DNA of 64,000 bases, taken from the NCBI RefSeq assembly GCF_024733015.1, contig NZ_JANKJG010000006.1:143419-207418 (forward strand), given 5' to 3'. Shown here one piece after another: positions 1-8,833 of the stretch. Under the pieces are notes generated by a model. The model made no database searches. It worked only from the letters and a program-made list of their open reading frames with translations, and was not told the origin of the DNA. The stretch's first letter is position 1, and the number at the start of each line of letters is the position of its first letter. Both the position numbers and the translations under genes were made by a program. This DNA is from Pseudosulfitobacter koreensis (lineage in GTDB: Bacteria > Pseudomonadota > Alphaproteobacteria > Rhodobacterales > Rhodobacteraceae).

Positions 1-1382
1 AGACGCTGCACCCCGCTGTCCACGGCGGCTTGCTGGCGCTGCGCGACAATGCCGACCACCGTGCCGCGATGGACGCGCACGGGATCGGTGCGATCGACCT
101 GGTCGTGGTGAACCTCTACCCGTTCGAGGAAACCGTGGCGAAGGGTGCCGCCTATGACGAGGTGATCGAGAATATCGACATCGGCGGCCCTGCGATGATC
201 CGGTCGGCGGCGAAGAACCACGGGTTCGTCAACATCGTTGTGGACGTGGAAGATTACGACGTGGTGCTGGCCGAGATGGAGGCCAACGATGGCCAGACCA
301 GCTATGCCTTGCGGCAGCGTCTTGCGCAGACGGCCTATGGGCGCACGGCGGCTTACGACACTGCAGTCAGCACCTGGATGGCGGCGCAGGTCGGCGGCAC
401 CCCGCGGCGGCGCAGCTTTGCGGGCACATTGGCCCAAGGGTTGCGCTATGGCGAGAACCCGCATCAGGCGGCGGCTTTCTATACCGACGGCAGCGCGCGC
501 GCCGGTGTGGCCACGGCCAAGCAGCATCAGGGCAAGGAGCTGTCGTACAACAACATCAACGACACCGACGCGGCCTTCGAGCTGGTCAGCGAGTTCGACC
601 CGGCGCAGGGGCCTGCCTGTGCGATCATCAAGCACGCCAACCCCTGCGGCGTGTCGCGCGGGGCGACACTGAAAGAAGCCTATGCCCGCGCGTTCGATTG
701 CGACCGCACCAGCGCATTCGGCGGGATTATCGCCCTGAACCAGCCGCTTGACGCAGACACGGCGCGCGAGATCACCGGTATCTTTACCGAAGTTGTGATC
801 GCGCCCGGTGCCAGCGCAGAGGCAATGGATATTTTTAGCCAGAAGAAGAACCTGCGTCTGCTGACCACCGACGGTCTGGCCGCTGCCGGTGCCGCCGCGC
901 TGGCCGTGCGGCAGGTGTCGGGCGGATTTCTGGCGCAGGACAAGGACGTGGGCCGGATCACCCGCGACGATCTGCAGGTCGTGACCAAGCGCGCGCCGTC
1001 CGAGCAGGAATTGAACGATCTGCTCTTCGCCTGGACCGTGGCGAAACACGTCAAATCCAACGCGATCATCTACGTCAAGGACGGGGCGACGGTGGGCGTC
1101 GGCGCGGGCCAGATGAGCCGCGTGGACAGCACCCGCATCGCCGCGCGCAAGGCGCAGGACATGGCCGAGGCACTTGGCCTGTCGCAGCCGCTGACCCTAG
1201 GGTCTGTCGTGGCGTCTGATGCGTTCTTTCCCTTTGCCGACGGTCTGATCACCGCCGCCGAAGCCGGCGCGACCGCGATCATCCAGCCCGGCGGGTCGAT
1301 GCGCGACGACGAGGTCATCGCGGCAGCGGACGAGGCGGGTCTGGCGATGGTGCTGACCGGCATGCGTCACTTCCGGCACTGA
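1..1382 (+). CDS. purH: Bifunctional AICAR transformylase / IMP cyclohydrolase, 5' truncated
   Basis: Catalyses the last two steps of de novo purine synthesis: formyl transfer to AICAR, then ring closure to IMP, in the cytosol. The frame is open from base 3 and reads [16 protein letters not shown], the conserved stretch of the N-terminal cyclohydrolase domain, so the start lies left of the window. About 460 residues are visible, against roughly 525-530 for the family. The transformylase half carries LRYGENPHQ and the catalytic KHANPCG motif (about 200 residues in) and ends in the usual GMRHFRH tail. lspA follows after 4 bases, suggesting co-transcription. Confidence 0.97.
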   Translation, partial: TLHPAVHGGLLALRDNADHRAAMDAHGIGAIDLVVVNLYPFEETVAKGAAYDEVIENIDIGGPAMIRSAAKNHGFVNIVVDVEDYDVVLAEMEANDGQTSYALRQRLAQTAYGRTAAYDTAVSTWMAAQVGGTPRRRSFAGTLAQGLRYGENPHQAAAFYTDGSARAGVATAKQHQGKELSYNNINDTDAAFELVSEFDPAQGPACAIIKHANPCGVSRGATLKEAYARAFDCDRTSAFGGIIALNQPLDADTAREITGIFTEVVIAPGASAEAMDIFSQKKNLRLLTTDGLAAAGAAALAVRQVSGGFLAQDKDVGRITRDDLQVVTKRAPSEQELNDLLFAWTVAKHVKSNAIIYVKDGATVGVGAGQMSRVDSTRIAARKAQDMAEALGLSQPLTLGSVVASDAFFPFADGLITAAEAGATAIIQPGGSMRDDEVIAAADEAGLAMVLTGMRHFRH

Positions 1383-1386
1383 CCAG

Positions 1387-1857
1387 ATGCGGTTGATTGC
1401 CATATCGGCGCTGATCGCGCTGCTGCTGGATCAGGCCAGCAAATATGTCGTGGTGCACATGATGCAGCTGTGGCGCGTGCGCGAGATCGACGTGCTGCCG
1501 CCGCTGCTGAATTTCCGTTACGGCGAAAACCGGGGCATCAACTTTGGCCTGATGGATGGCGAGGGCGATGCCGGTCGGTGGATCCTGATCGTGCTGGCCC
1601 TGCTGATCTGCTCAGCCGTGCTGTGGTGGCTGCGTGGGGCGCATCAGCGGCCCGTGGTGTTCGTCAGCGCGGGCCTGCTGATCGGCGGTGCGCTGGGCAA
1701 TGTCGTGGACCGTGTGCTCTATGGCTATGTGCTGGATTTCCTGAACATGTCGTGCTGCGGCATCCAGAACCCTTTTGTGTTCAATGTTGGCGATATCTTC
1801 ATATTTGCGGGCGCAATAGGACTGGTGATTTTCGCGCAGGACAAAAAGCGGGCGTGA
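1387..1857 (+). CDS. lspA: Lipoprotein signal peptidase (signal peptidase II)
   Basis: An inner-membrane aspartyl protease that cleaves the signal peptide of prolipoproteins before the lipid-modified cysteine. 156 residues, normal for the family, with four hydrophobic segments. The two catalytic aspartates sit in the GNVVDR and VLDFLN motifs near residues 100-120, and the NRGINFG motif lies near residue 50. It starts 4 bases after purH. The next gene encodes a predicted lipoprotein, a natural substrate, and the same gene order recurs in Rhodobacteraceae. Confidence 0.95.
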   Translation: MRLIAISALIALLLDQASKYVVVHMMQLWRVREIDVLPPLLNFRYGENRGINFGLMDGEGDAGRWILIVLALLICSAVLWWLRGAHQRPVVFVSAGLLIGGALGNVVDRVLYGYVLDFLNMSCCGIQNPFVFNVGDIFIFAGAIGLVIFAQDKKRA

Positions 1858-1923
1858 CATTGCCCCGCCTGCTGCGATAGTCAGAGAACAAAGGCCCGTT
1901 GGGGCAAGTGGTGGGAGAAGGCA

Positions 1924-2448
1924 ATGCGCCTGGTACGCGGACTGATGGCATTGACGGCAGCGCTGGCTTTGGGAGCTTGCGCCAATACGGGTCTGCGCGA
2001 TCTGAACGGCACATCCGATGGCCCGGACGAGTTTATCGTGACCCCGTCAAAGCCCCTGCAGGAACCCGACAGCTATACGGCATTGCCTGCGCCGACCCCC
2101 GGTCAGGCCAACCTGGTCGATCTGCGCCCGCTTGAGGAAAGCGTCGGCACATTGGGCGGGCGTCGCGGATCGCCCACGGGCGCCGTGCCTGCCAGCGATG
2201 GCGCCGTGGTCAACCACGCCAGCCGTTTTGGCCGCACTGCGGACATTCGCGCCACTCTGGCCGCCGAGGACGAAGCCTTTCGCAAGCGTCGTGGGCGCTT
2301 TACCCAGTACCGGATCGTGCCCGTGGACCGCTATAATCAGGCCTACAAGCCGCAGGCCATCGACCCGAACAAGGTGGCACGGGCCTATCGCCGTGCCGGT
2401 GTGCCGACACCCAGTGCGCCCCCCGTCGATACAAGGTTCCGCGACTAG
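1924..2448 (+). CDS. BamF-like outer-membrane lipoprotein (DUF3035)
   Basis: 174 residues with a lipoprotein signal peptide and a lipobox LGAC, giving lipidation at about Cys19. The rest is hydrophilic and rich in Pro, Asp and Arg, with no enzyme motif. Length, composition and position between lspA and the M16 protease pair match DUF3035, a family linked in Caulobacter to the beta-barrel assembly (BAM) complex as BamF. Membership is recognised from pattern and neighbourhood rather than alignment. The role in outer-membrane protein insertion is therefore inferred. Confidence 0.75.
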   Translation: MRLVRGLMALTAALALGACANTGLRDLNGTSDGPDEFIVTPSKPLQEPDSYTALPAPTPGQANLVDLRPLEESVGTLGGRRGSPTGAVPASDGAVVNHASRFGRTADIRATLAAEDEAFRKRRGRFTQYRIVPVDRYNQAYKPQAIDPNKVARAYRRAGVPTPSAPPVDTRFRD

Positions 2449-2528
2449 TCACAAAAACGACAGCGCGCTTGAACATCGCGGCAGGGTGGCCATCTGAAAC
2501 CTGAAACGCCACCGATATAGGACCGAGG

Positions 2529-3878
2529 ATGACCAGACTGCGCGCCGTTACGGCATTGATCGCAGCCCTGTTGCCACTGGCAGCATGGGCGCAAAGCGAA
2601 GCGAACGAAAACGTCACCACATTCGAATTGGACAACGGCATGCAGGTCGTAGTGGTCGAAGACCACCGTGCCCCGGTCGTGACCCATATGTTGTGGTACA
2701 AGGCCGGATCGGCGGACGAACCCAAGGGCGCGTCGGGCGTGGCGCATTTCCTGGAACACCTGCTGTTCAAGGCCACAGACAACATGGACGCGGGCGAGTT
2801 TTCGGCCACGGTCGCGGCCAACGGCGGGCGCGACAACGCGTTCACCAGCTATGATTACACCGCTTATTACCAGCGCGTTGCCGCAGACCGGCTGGGCCTG
2901 ATGATGAAGATGGAAGCGGACCGGATGGAGAACTTGCTTCTGACGCCCGAAAACATCGAGACCGAGCGTGACGTCATCATCGAGGAGCGCAACCAGCGCA
3001 CCGAGAACAATCCGCAAGCGCTGTTCGGAGAACAGATGAACGCGGCGCAGTATCTGAACCACCGCTACGGCGTGCCGATCATCGGCTGGATGCACGAGAT
3101 GCGGACCCTCGACCTTGAGGATGCGCTGAGCTTCTACGATATTTACTATTCGCCCAACAACGCGGTTCTGGTGGTCGCGGGCGACGTGGACCCCGAGGAA
3201 GTGCGTGAACTGGCCGAAACCCATTATGGCGTGATCCCCGCCGAGCCGGACCTGCCCGAACGCCTGCGCACCGAAGAGCCGCCGCAAACCGCCGCACGCC
3301 GGGTGATCTTTCGCGATGCGCGGGTGGCGCAACCCTATGTAAGCCGGTCCTATATCGCGCCCGAGCGGGATGCAGGAGCGCAGGAAGAGGCGGCGGCTCT
3401 GACCATCCTGGCCGAAATTCTGGGCGGGGGCACAACGTCCTATCTGGCGGAAAAACTGCAGTTCGACACCCGTGTGGCCGTCTATTCGGGCGCGTTCTAC
3501 CGGGGCAACTCGCTGGACGCCACGACCTTCGATCTGGTGGTGGTGCCCGGTCCCGACGTGAGCCTGCAAGAGGCCGAGGACGCGATGGACGCAGCGCTTG
3601 TCAGTTTCATGGAAGAGGGCATCGACGCCGAGCAGCTGGAGCGGATCAAGTTGCAGCTGCGCGCGCAGCAGATCTATGCGCGGGATGACGCGGACGGCGT
3701 TGCCAACCGCTATGGAGCGGCGCTGACATCCGGCCTGACGGTCGAGGATGTGCAGGCATGGCCCGACGTGCTGCAGGCGGTGACCGAAGAGGATATCATG
3801 GCGGCCGCCGCATCGGTGCTGCGTCCCGAAGGATCGGTGACCGGCTGGCTGACCAAACCCGTGGAGGCAGTTCAATGA
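2529..3878 (+). CDS. M16 family zinc peptidase (active subunit type)
   Basis: 449 residues with an N-terminal Sec signal peptide (about residues 1-21, ending AWA), so it acts in the periplasm. The inverzincin motif HFLEH is at about residue 76, and the third zinc ligand lies in the downstream ETERDVIIEE stretch. This is the catalytic M16 arrangement (pitrilysin / mitochondrial processing peptidase superfamily). The next gene encodes a paralogue without the zinc motif and overlaps by 4 bases (ATGA), which points to a heterodimer. The physiological substrate is unknown; degradation of short or misfolded periplasmic peptides is likely. A CTTGAA-N16-CCATCT element lies upstream at 2468-2495. Confidence 0.92.
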   Translation: MTRLRAVTALIAALLPLAAWAQSEANENVTTFELDNGMQVVVVEDHRAPVVTHMLWYKAGSADEPKGASGVAHFLEHLLFKATDNMDAGEFSATVAANGGRDNAFTSYDYTAYYQRVAADRLGLMMKMEADRMENLLLTPENIETERDVIIEERNQRTENNPQALFGEQMNAAQYLNHRYGVPIIGWMHEMRTLDLEDALSFYDIYYSPNNAVLVVAGDVDPEEVRELAETHYGVIPAEPDLPERLRTEEPPQTAARRVIFRDARVAQPYVSRSYIAPERDAGAQEEAAALTILAEILGGGTTSYLAEKLQFDTRVAVYSGAFYRGNSLDATTFDLVVVPGPDVSLQEAEDAMDAALVSFMEEGIDAEQLERIKLQLRAQQIYARDDADGVANRYGAALTSGLTVEDVQAWPDVLQAVTEEDIMAAAASVLRPEGSVTGWLTKPVEAVQ

Positions 3879-5194
3879 GATATATCCTTGCGATGATGAT
3901 GGCCGTGGTGCTGGCGCTGCCCGCCCGTGCCGATGTCGAGATTACCGAAGTCGTCAGCCCCGGCGGGATCACCGCCTGGCTGGTGGAGGAACCGTCGATC
4001 CCCTTCACCGCGATGGAACTGCGGTTTCGCGGCGGTGCGTCGCTGGATGCGCCGGGCAAGCGGGGTGCGACCAACCTGATGACCGGGTTGCTGGAAGAGG
4101 GGGCCGCCGACATGGACGCCCGCGCCTTTGCCCGCGCGCTGGAGGGACTTGCTGCCTCGTTCAGCTATGACGTGGGCGACGATGCGCTGGCCGTCTCGGC
4201 GCGGTTCCTAACCGAGAACCGCGATGCGGCGGTGGAGCTGCTGCGCGCGTCGCTGCTGGAGCCTGCGTTTGACCCCGAGGCGGTGGAACGCGTGCGCCAG
4301 CAGGTGCTGACCGGGCTGCTCTCGGACGAGAAGAACCCCGAGGAGCTGGCAGCCCGTGCCTTTGACAAGCTGGCCTATGGCGATCACCCCTATGGCACGT
4401 CGTACACCGGCACCGTGGACAGCGTGAGCGCGCTGACCCGTGATGATCTGGTGGCAGCACATGATGCGGTTCTGGCGAAGGATCGGCTCTATGTGGGTGT
4501 CGTCGGCGACATCACCCCCGAAGAGCTGGGTCCGCTGCTGGACGAGTTGCTGGGCGATCTGCCCGAAGTCGGCGCGCCGCTGCCAGAAATGGCAGAGGTG
4601 GACATTCCCGGCGGCGTGACCGTGATCGACTTTGAAACGCCGCAGTCGGTGGCGCTGTTCGGTCAGCCCGGCATGGCGCAGAAAGATCCCGATTTCTTTG
4701 CAGCGACCGTGCTGAACCAGGTGCTGGGGGGCGGATCGTTTGAAAGCCGCCTGATGAACGAGGTGCGCGAAAAGCGCGGCCTGACCTATGGCGTCTATTC
4801 CTATCTGGTGCCGCGTGACTACGCCGCCACCTATATGGGTCGGGTGGCTTCGGCCAACGACCGGATCGAGGAGGCGATTGCGGTGATCCGCGACGAATGG
4901 GCCAAGGCCGCCAGCGAAGGCGTGACCGAGGACGAGCTGCGCGATGCCAAGACCTATCTGACCGGCGCGTATCCTTTGCGGTTCGACGGCAATGCGCCGA
5001 TCGCGCGGATCATGGTGGGGATGCAGATGCTGGGCTTGCCCATCGACTATATCGCCACGCGCAACGAGATGGTCGAGGCCGTGACGATGGACGACGTGAA
5101 GCGGGTGGCCGACGAATTGCTGGACCCTGATGGGCTGCATTTCGTGGTGGTTGGTCAGCCCGAGGGGCTGGAGACCGGGCCGCTGCCTGAGTGA
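3875..5194 (+). CDS. M16 family peptidase-like protein lacking the zinc motif
   Basis: 439 residues, started at the ATG overlapping the previous stop (ATGA). That start gives a clean signal peptide ending in ARA; an in-frame start further upstream would remove it. The fold is M16: an N-terminal half and a C-terminal half with the R/Y-type region EKRGLTYGVYSY near residue 310. Where the active partner has HFLEH, this protein has LMTGLLEEG, so both histidine ligands are missing. In the mitochondrial processing peptidase and related bacterial pairs one subunit is non-catalytic, and this gene fits that role. A hairpin terminator follows. Confidence 0.9.
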   Translation: MRYILAMMMAVVLALPARADVEITEVVSPGGITAWLVEEPSIPFTAMELRFRGGASLDAPGKRGATNLMTGLLEEGAADMDARAFARALEGLAASFSYDVGDDALAVSARFLTENRDAAVELLRASLLEPAFDPEAVERVRQQVLTGLLSDEKNPEELAARAFDKLAYGDHPYGTSYTGTVDSVSALTRDDLVAAHDAVLAKDRLYVGVVGDITPEELGPLLDELLGDLPEVGAPLPEMAEVDIPGGVTVIDFETPQSVALFGQPGMAQKDPDFFAATVLNQVLGGGSFESRLMNEVREKRGLTYGVYSYLVPRDYAATYMGRVASANDRIEEAIAVIRDEWAKAASEGVTEDELRDAKTYLTGAYPLRFDGNAPIARIMVGMQMLGLPIDYIATRNEMVEAVTMDDVKRVADELLDPDGLHFVVVGQPEGLETGPLPE

Positions 5195-5213
5195 GTTCGT
5201 TTTGATTTAGATG

Positions 5214-5248
5214 ATGACGCCCGCATTTGGCCGGCGTCATTTATTTTA
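5214..5248 (+). terminator. Rho-independent terminator after the M16 pair
   Basis: An 8-bp perfect stem, ATGACGCC / GGCGTCAT (5214-5221 and 5233-5240), is followed by TTATTTTA. It sits 20 bases after the stop of the second M16 gene. Confidence 0.7.
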
Positions 5249-5289
5249 GGCTCTGCCTCAAACTCCGGGACATTTTGAGCCAAAAGAAA
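5249..5289 (+). repeat. Dispersed GC-rich intergenic repeat, copy A (degenerate)
   Basis: Contains GGCTCTGCCTC, then ACTCCGGGACATTTTGAG and GCCAAAAGAA. It aligns with four other copies at 33685, 42286, 47026 and 51639, sharing a GGGGCnCTGCCCC head and a CCCCGG(G/A)-TATTT-GCCAAAAGAA tail. This copy has lost most of the palindromic head. It lies between convergent genes. Confidence 0.6.
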
Positions 5290-5295
5290 TCCGGG

Positions 5296-7614
5296 TTATT
5301 CGCCGTAGGGAATCCAGATGTCCTTGATTTCCGTGGCGGCGGCCAGCGTGTCGCGCATGGCGGGCAGGCTGGTGCCGATCCATGTGCGTTTGAGGTTGCT
5401 GGCCGAGCCCTTGCGGATGGTTTCCGACAAGGCAGGGTCCGAGAAGGACCAGACCGCGTCGATGTCCATGTGGCGCGTCATCGTGTCTGCCAGCGCGTCA
5501 TGCGGGCCTGTCAGAATGTTGACCACGCCCCCAGGCACGTCCGAGGTGTCAAGGATCTGGTAGAAGTCGGTCGCCGCCAGCGGGAACGGCTGCGATGCGC
5601 CAAGGATCACGCGGTTGCCCATCGCGATGGCGGGCGCCATCAGCGACACGAGGCCCAGCAGCGGATACGCGTCGGGGCAGAGCGCCGCGATCACGCCGGT
5701 CGGTTCCTTCATCGCCAGCGCCACGCCGCGGATCGGGACGCCGTGTGCCTGACCGTCGTACTTGTCGGCCCAGGCGGCGGCGGTGAACAGCGTGTCGATG
5801 CTGTCCTGCACCTCTTGCGCGGCGGTCTTGCCGCCCTGGAGGGCGTTCAGCCGTGCCTCGAATTCATCGGCACGTGCGTACAGATTTTCAGCAATGTAGT
5901 ACAGGATTTGCGCGCGCAGGTGGCCTGTGGACTTGCCCCAGCCTTTTGCAGCTTGGGCCGCTTCGACGGCATTGCGCAGGTCCTTGCGGTTCGATTGAGA
6001 CGCGTGGCCCAGGAGCGTGCCGTTCTTGGCATAGACCGGAGCCGAGTAGCCGCCATCGGGGCGCGTTTGCTTGCCGCCGATATAAAGCTTTGCAGTGCGG
6101 TCGATGCCCTCCGCCGGGCCCTTGTTGCCCTCGAAGGGGGCGATTTGCGGTAGGGTTTTGCCCGTGTCTTTCGGCTTGGTATAGGCGCTTAGCCCTTCCC
6201 AGCCGCCTTCGCGGCCAAAGCCGCTTTCGCGGACGCCGCCAAAGCCTGCGGCGGCGTCGAAGAGGTTGGTGGCATTGGTCCAGACCACGCCCGCGGCCAG
6301 TTTCGGCGCCACGTCGAGCGCGAGGTTGATGTTCTCGGTCCAGAGCGTCGCGGCCAGCCCGTAGCGGGTGTTGTTGGCCAACTCGACCGCCTCGCTGGGC
6401 GTACGGAAGGTGGTCGCGACCAGCACGGGGCCAAAGATTTCCTCCTGCATCAGCGGATGCGCGGTATCGAGGCCGGTGATCAGGGTGGGCGGATAGAAGC
6501 AGCCCTGCGCAGGCATGTCGCCAGCCGTCTGGTGCATGTCGCCATCGCTGTTGGCGGCGACCATGTCGGTGATCGTCTTCAGTTGCGTGGCATCGACGAT
6601 GGCCCCCACGTCGATGCTCTTGTCCAGCGGGTTGCCGATGCGCAGCTTGTCCATGCGGGCGCGCAGCTTGGCGTAGAACCGTTCGGCCACGGGCTCGTGC
6701 ACCAGCAGGCGCGACCCGGCGCAGCAGACCTGGCCCTGGTTGAACCAGATGGCATCGACCAGCCCCTCGACGGCGGAATCCAGATCGGCGTCGTCGAAGA
6801 CGATGTAGGGAGATTTGCCGCCCAGCTCCAGCGTCAGTTCCTTGTCGGTGCCTGCGGTCGCTTCGCGGATGCGGCGGCCCACTGCGGTTGATCCGGTAAA
6901 GGCGACCTTGTCGACGTCGGCGTTCACGATCATTTCGCCCACGGCCCCGTCGCCGGTGACGAGGTTGACCACGCCCGCAGGCAGGCCCGCCTGACGGCAG
7001 ATGTCGGCGAACAGCAGTGCGGTCAACGACGTGTATTCCGCCGGTTTCAGCACCACGGTGTTGCCCATCGCCAGCGCTGGCGCGATTTTCCACGCCAGCA
7101 TCAGCAGCGGAAAGTTCCACGGGATGATCTGGCCGCAGACGCCGATCGCTGTGCGGTCGGGCAGCGCGTCGTGCATCAGTTGGGCCATGCCCGCGTGATA
7201 ATAGAAATGCCGTTGCGCCAGTGGAATGTCGATATCGCGGCTTTCACGGATCGGTTTGCCGTTGTCGAGCGTTTCGAGCACGGCGAACAGGCGGCTGTGC
7301 TTTTGCAGCAGCCGCGCGATGGCATAGAGGTATCGCGCGCGCCCCGGACCGCCGAGCTTTTCCCACTTGGGTTGCGCCTTGCGGGCCGCCGAAACTGCGC
7401 TGTCGACGTCCGACTGGCTGGCTTGGCTCAGGCTTGCCAGTACCTCGCCGGTGGCGGGATTGCGGCTGTCGAAGCCACTTGCGGGCTTGGTAAACTGGCC
7501 GTCGATGAAGTGGCCGAAGCGGCCCCCTTGATCGACGAGCCACGTCAGCGCTTCGGCGGCCGATTCGGGGGCGGGGCCATAGTCCATCGTCTGAAAAATC
7601 TCTTTCACGGTCAT
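5296..7614 (-). CDS. Bipartite aldehyde dehydrogenase family protein
   Basis: An NAD(P)-dependent aldehyde dehydrogenase of 772 residues, well above the usual 480-500. The N-terminal unit is complete: IPWNFP, the ELGGKSP glutamate region near residue 265 and GQVCCAGS with the catalytic cysteine near residue 300. From about residue 520 a second ALDH-like half begins (IGGKQTRPDGG) but shows no recognisable catalytic Cys motif. I start at the ATG 4 bases after the deoC stop rather than an upstream in-frame ATG inside deoC. Following deoC directly, it probably oxidises the acetaldehyde released by deoxyribose-phosphate aldolase to acetate. That substrate is inferred from context. Confidence 0.9.
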   Translation of the reverse strand: MTVKEIFQTMDYGPAPESAAEALTWLVDQGGRFGHFIDGQFTKPASGFDSRNPATGEVLASLSQASQSDVDSAVSAARKAQPKWEKLGGPGRARYLYAIARLLQKHSRLFAVLETLDNGKPIRESRDIDIPLAQRHFYYHAGMAQLMHDALPDRTAIGVCGQIIPWNFPLLMLAWKIAPALAMGNTVVLKPAEYTSLTALLFADICRQAGLPAGVVNLVTGDGAVGEMIVNADVDKVAFTGSTAVGRRIREATAGTDKELTLELGGKSPYIVFDDADLDSAVEGLVDAIWFNQGQVCCAGSRLLVHEPVAERFYAKLRARMDKLRIGNPLDKSIDVGAIVDATQLKTITDMVAANSDGDMHQTAGDMPAQGCFYPPTLITGLDTAHPLMQEEIFGPVLVATTFRTPSEAVELANNTRYGLAATLWTENINLALDVAPKLAAGVVWTNATNLFDAAAGFGGVRESGFGREGGWEGLSAYTKPKDTGKTLPQIAPFEGNKGPAEGIDRTAKLYIGGKQTRPDGGYSAPVYAKNGTLLGHASQSNRKDLRNAVEAAQAAKGWGKSTGHLRAQILYYIAENLYARADEFEARLNALQGGKTAAQEVQDSIDTLFTAAAWADKYDGQAHGVPIRGVALAMKEPTGVIAALCPDAYPLLGLVSLMAPAIAMGNRVILGASQPFPLAATDFYQILDTSDVPGGVVNILTGPHDALADTMTRHMDIDAVWSFSDPALSETIRKGSASNLKRTWIGTSLPAMRDTLAAATEIKDIWIPYGE

Positions 7615-7618
7615 GATG

Positions 7619-8611
7619 TTATCCCATCGGATGGCGGTGAGCGGCAGAGTAGTTGCCGGTGACATGGTGTTCCAGCTGGCGTTCGATATCGCCCAGCAGC
7701 GACGACGCGCCGAAGCGGAACAAGTCGGGTTGCAGCCAGCGCGCGCCCAGCTCTTCCTTGATCAGGGCAAGGTAGGTGATCGCGTCCTTCGCCTTGGAAA
7801 TGCCGCCGGCAGGTTTGTAGCCGACGTGAATGCCCGTCGCCTCGTGATAGTCGCGGATCGCGCGGATCATGGTCAGGCTGACGGGCAGGGTGGCGTTCAC
7901 GCTTTCCTTGCCGGTCGACGTCTTGATGAAATCTGCGCCGGCCATCATGCACACCAGCGAGGCGCGCGCGACGTTGCGCAAGGTGCCCAGCTCGCCCGTG
8001 GCAAGGATCGCCTTGACGTGGGCATCGCCGCAGGCCGCGCGCATTTCGCGCATCTCGTCGTAGAGCGCCTGCCAGTTGCCCTCAAGCACGTGCCGACGCG
8101 AGATGACGATGTCGATCTCGGCGGCCCCGGCGGCGACGCTGCGGCGGATCTCCTCGATGCGCAGATCGAAAGGCGACAGGCCCGCTGGAAAGCCGGTCGA
8201 GACGGCGGCAACCGGAATGCCCGAACCGTCGAGGGCGGCGACGGCGGTTTCGACCATTTCGTGATAGACGCAGACCGCCCCTGTGGTGATGCCGGTCATG
8301 TCCAGGGAAGCCAGAACTTGCGCGTTGACCGGATGGCGTGCCTTGGCGCAGAGGCGGCGGACGCGGGCGGCGGTGTCGTCGCCGGACAGCGTGGTCAGGT
8401 CGATGCAGGTGACCGCCTTGAGCAGCCAGGCGGCCTGATGGTCTTTTTTCACCGAGCGGCGGGCGGGCAAGGTCGCCGCGCGCCGTTCGATGGCCGAAGT
8501 GTTGGCCTGTACCGAGCGGACCCAGTTCATGTCCAGATCCATGCCCGGATTGCGGGCCAGGGTCAGCTGCGGCAGGTGCGCGTCCTGCGATGTGGTGGCG
8601 GGTTGAAGCAT
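7619..8611 (-). CDS. deoC: Deoxyribose-phosphate aldolase
   Basis: Cleaves 2-deoxyribose 5-phosphate to acetaldehyde and glyceraldehyde 3-phosphate in deoxynucleoside catabolism. 330 residues from the chosen ATG, which has AAGGTG upstream; earlier in-frame ATGs would add an unlikely Arg/Pro-rich leader. The Schiff-base lysine is in FIKTSTGK and the second active-site lysine in KPAGGI, both class I DeoC hallmarks. This is the longer DeoC type, with about 70 extra N-terminal residues compared with E. coli. It is first in a two-gene operon with the aldehyde dehydrogenase. Confidence 0.95.
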   Translation of the reverse strand: MLQPATTSQDAHLPQLTLARNPGMDLDMNWVRSVQANTSAIERRAATLPARRSVKKDHQAAWLLKAVTCIDLTTLSGDDTAARVRRLCAKARHPVNAQVLASLDMTGITTGAVCVYHEMVETAVAALDGSGIPVAAVSTGFPAGLSPFDLRIEEIRRSVAAGAAEIDIVISRRHVLEGNWQALYDEMREMRAACGDAHVKAILATGELGTLRNVARASLVCMMAGADFIKTSTGKESVNATLPVSLTMIRAIRDYHEATGIHVGYKPAGGISKAKDAITYLALIKEELGARWLQPDLFRFGASSLLGDIERQLEHHVTGNYSAAHRHPMG

Positions 8612-8784
8612 GGGGTCACCTTCAAGGGAAACAAGGTCTGAAAACTGGCATGGGCGGGGCCCAAGTGCAAGGTGCGGCGCGGCGTCAGCCAGTGGGCAAA
8701 CCGCAGGAGAGCGCCGGGGCGCGCATCGGGCTTTGCCGACCACTTTGGCTGAAAAACAGGCACAATGGGCCGCTTATTGCGAGC

Positions 8785-8826
8785 CATTCGCAAAAGCCTT
8801 GACTTGTTGCGAATGATTCTCATATT
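8785..8826 (+). promoter_or_regulatory. Promoter with overlapping Mur/Fur-like operator for the metal ABC operon
   Basis: TTGACT (8799-8804), 16 bases, then CATATT (8821-8826) makes a sigma70-type promoter. Between and into the -10 lies TGCGAATGATTCTCA (8808-8822), a 15-bp palindrome around a central G with one mismatched pair. It resembles the TGCnAAT-n-ATTnGCA sites I recall for Mur, the manganese-sensing Fur-family repressor of alphaproteobacteria. In addition CATTCGCAA (8785-8793) is the exact inverse of TTGCGAATG (8807-8815). The start codon is 8 bases beyond the -10, so the operator could block transcription directly. Which regulator binds is inferred. Confidence 0.6.
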
Positions 8827-8833
8827 GAAGGGT

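Noticed and set aside
30..1382. Complete purH starting at the ATG at base 30
   Set aside because: The frame is open to the left edge and encodes conserved PurH sequence before that Met, so the gene is truncated by the window.
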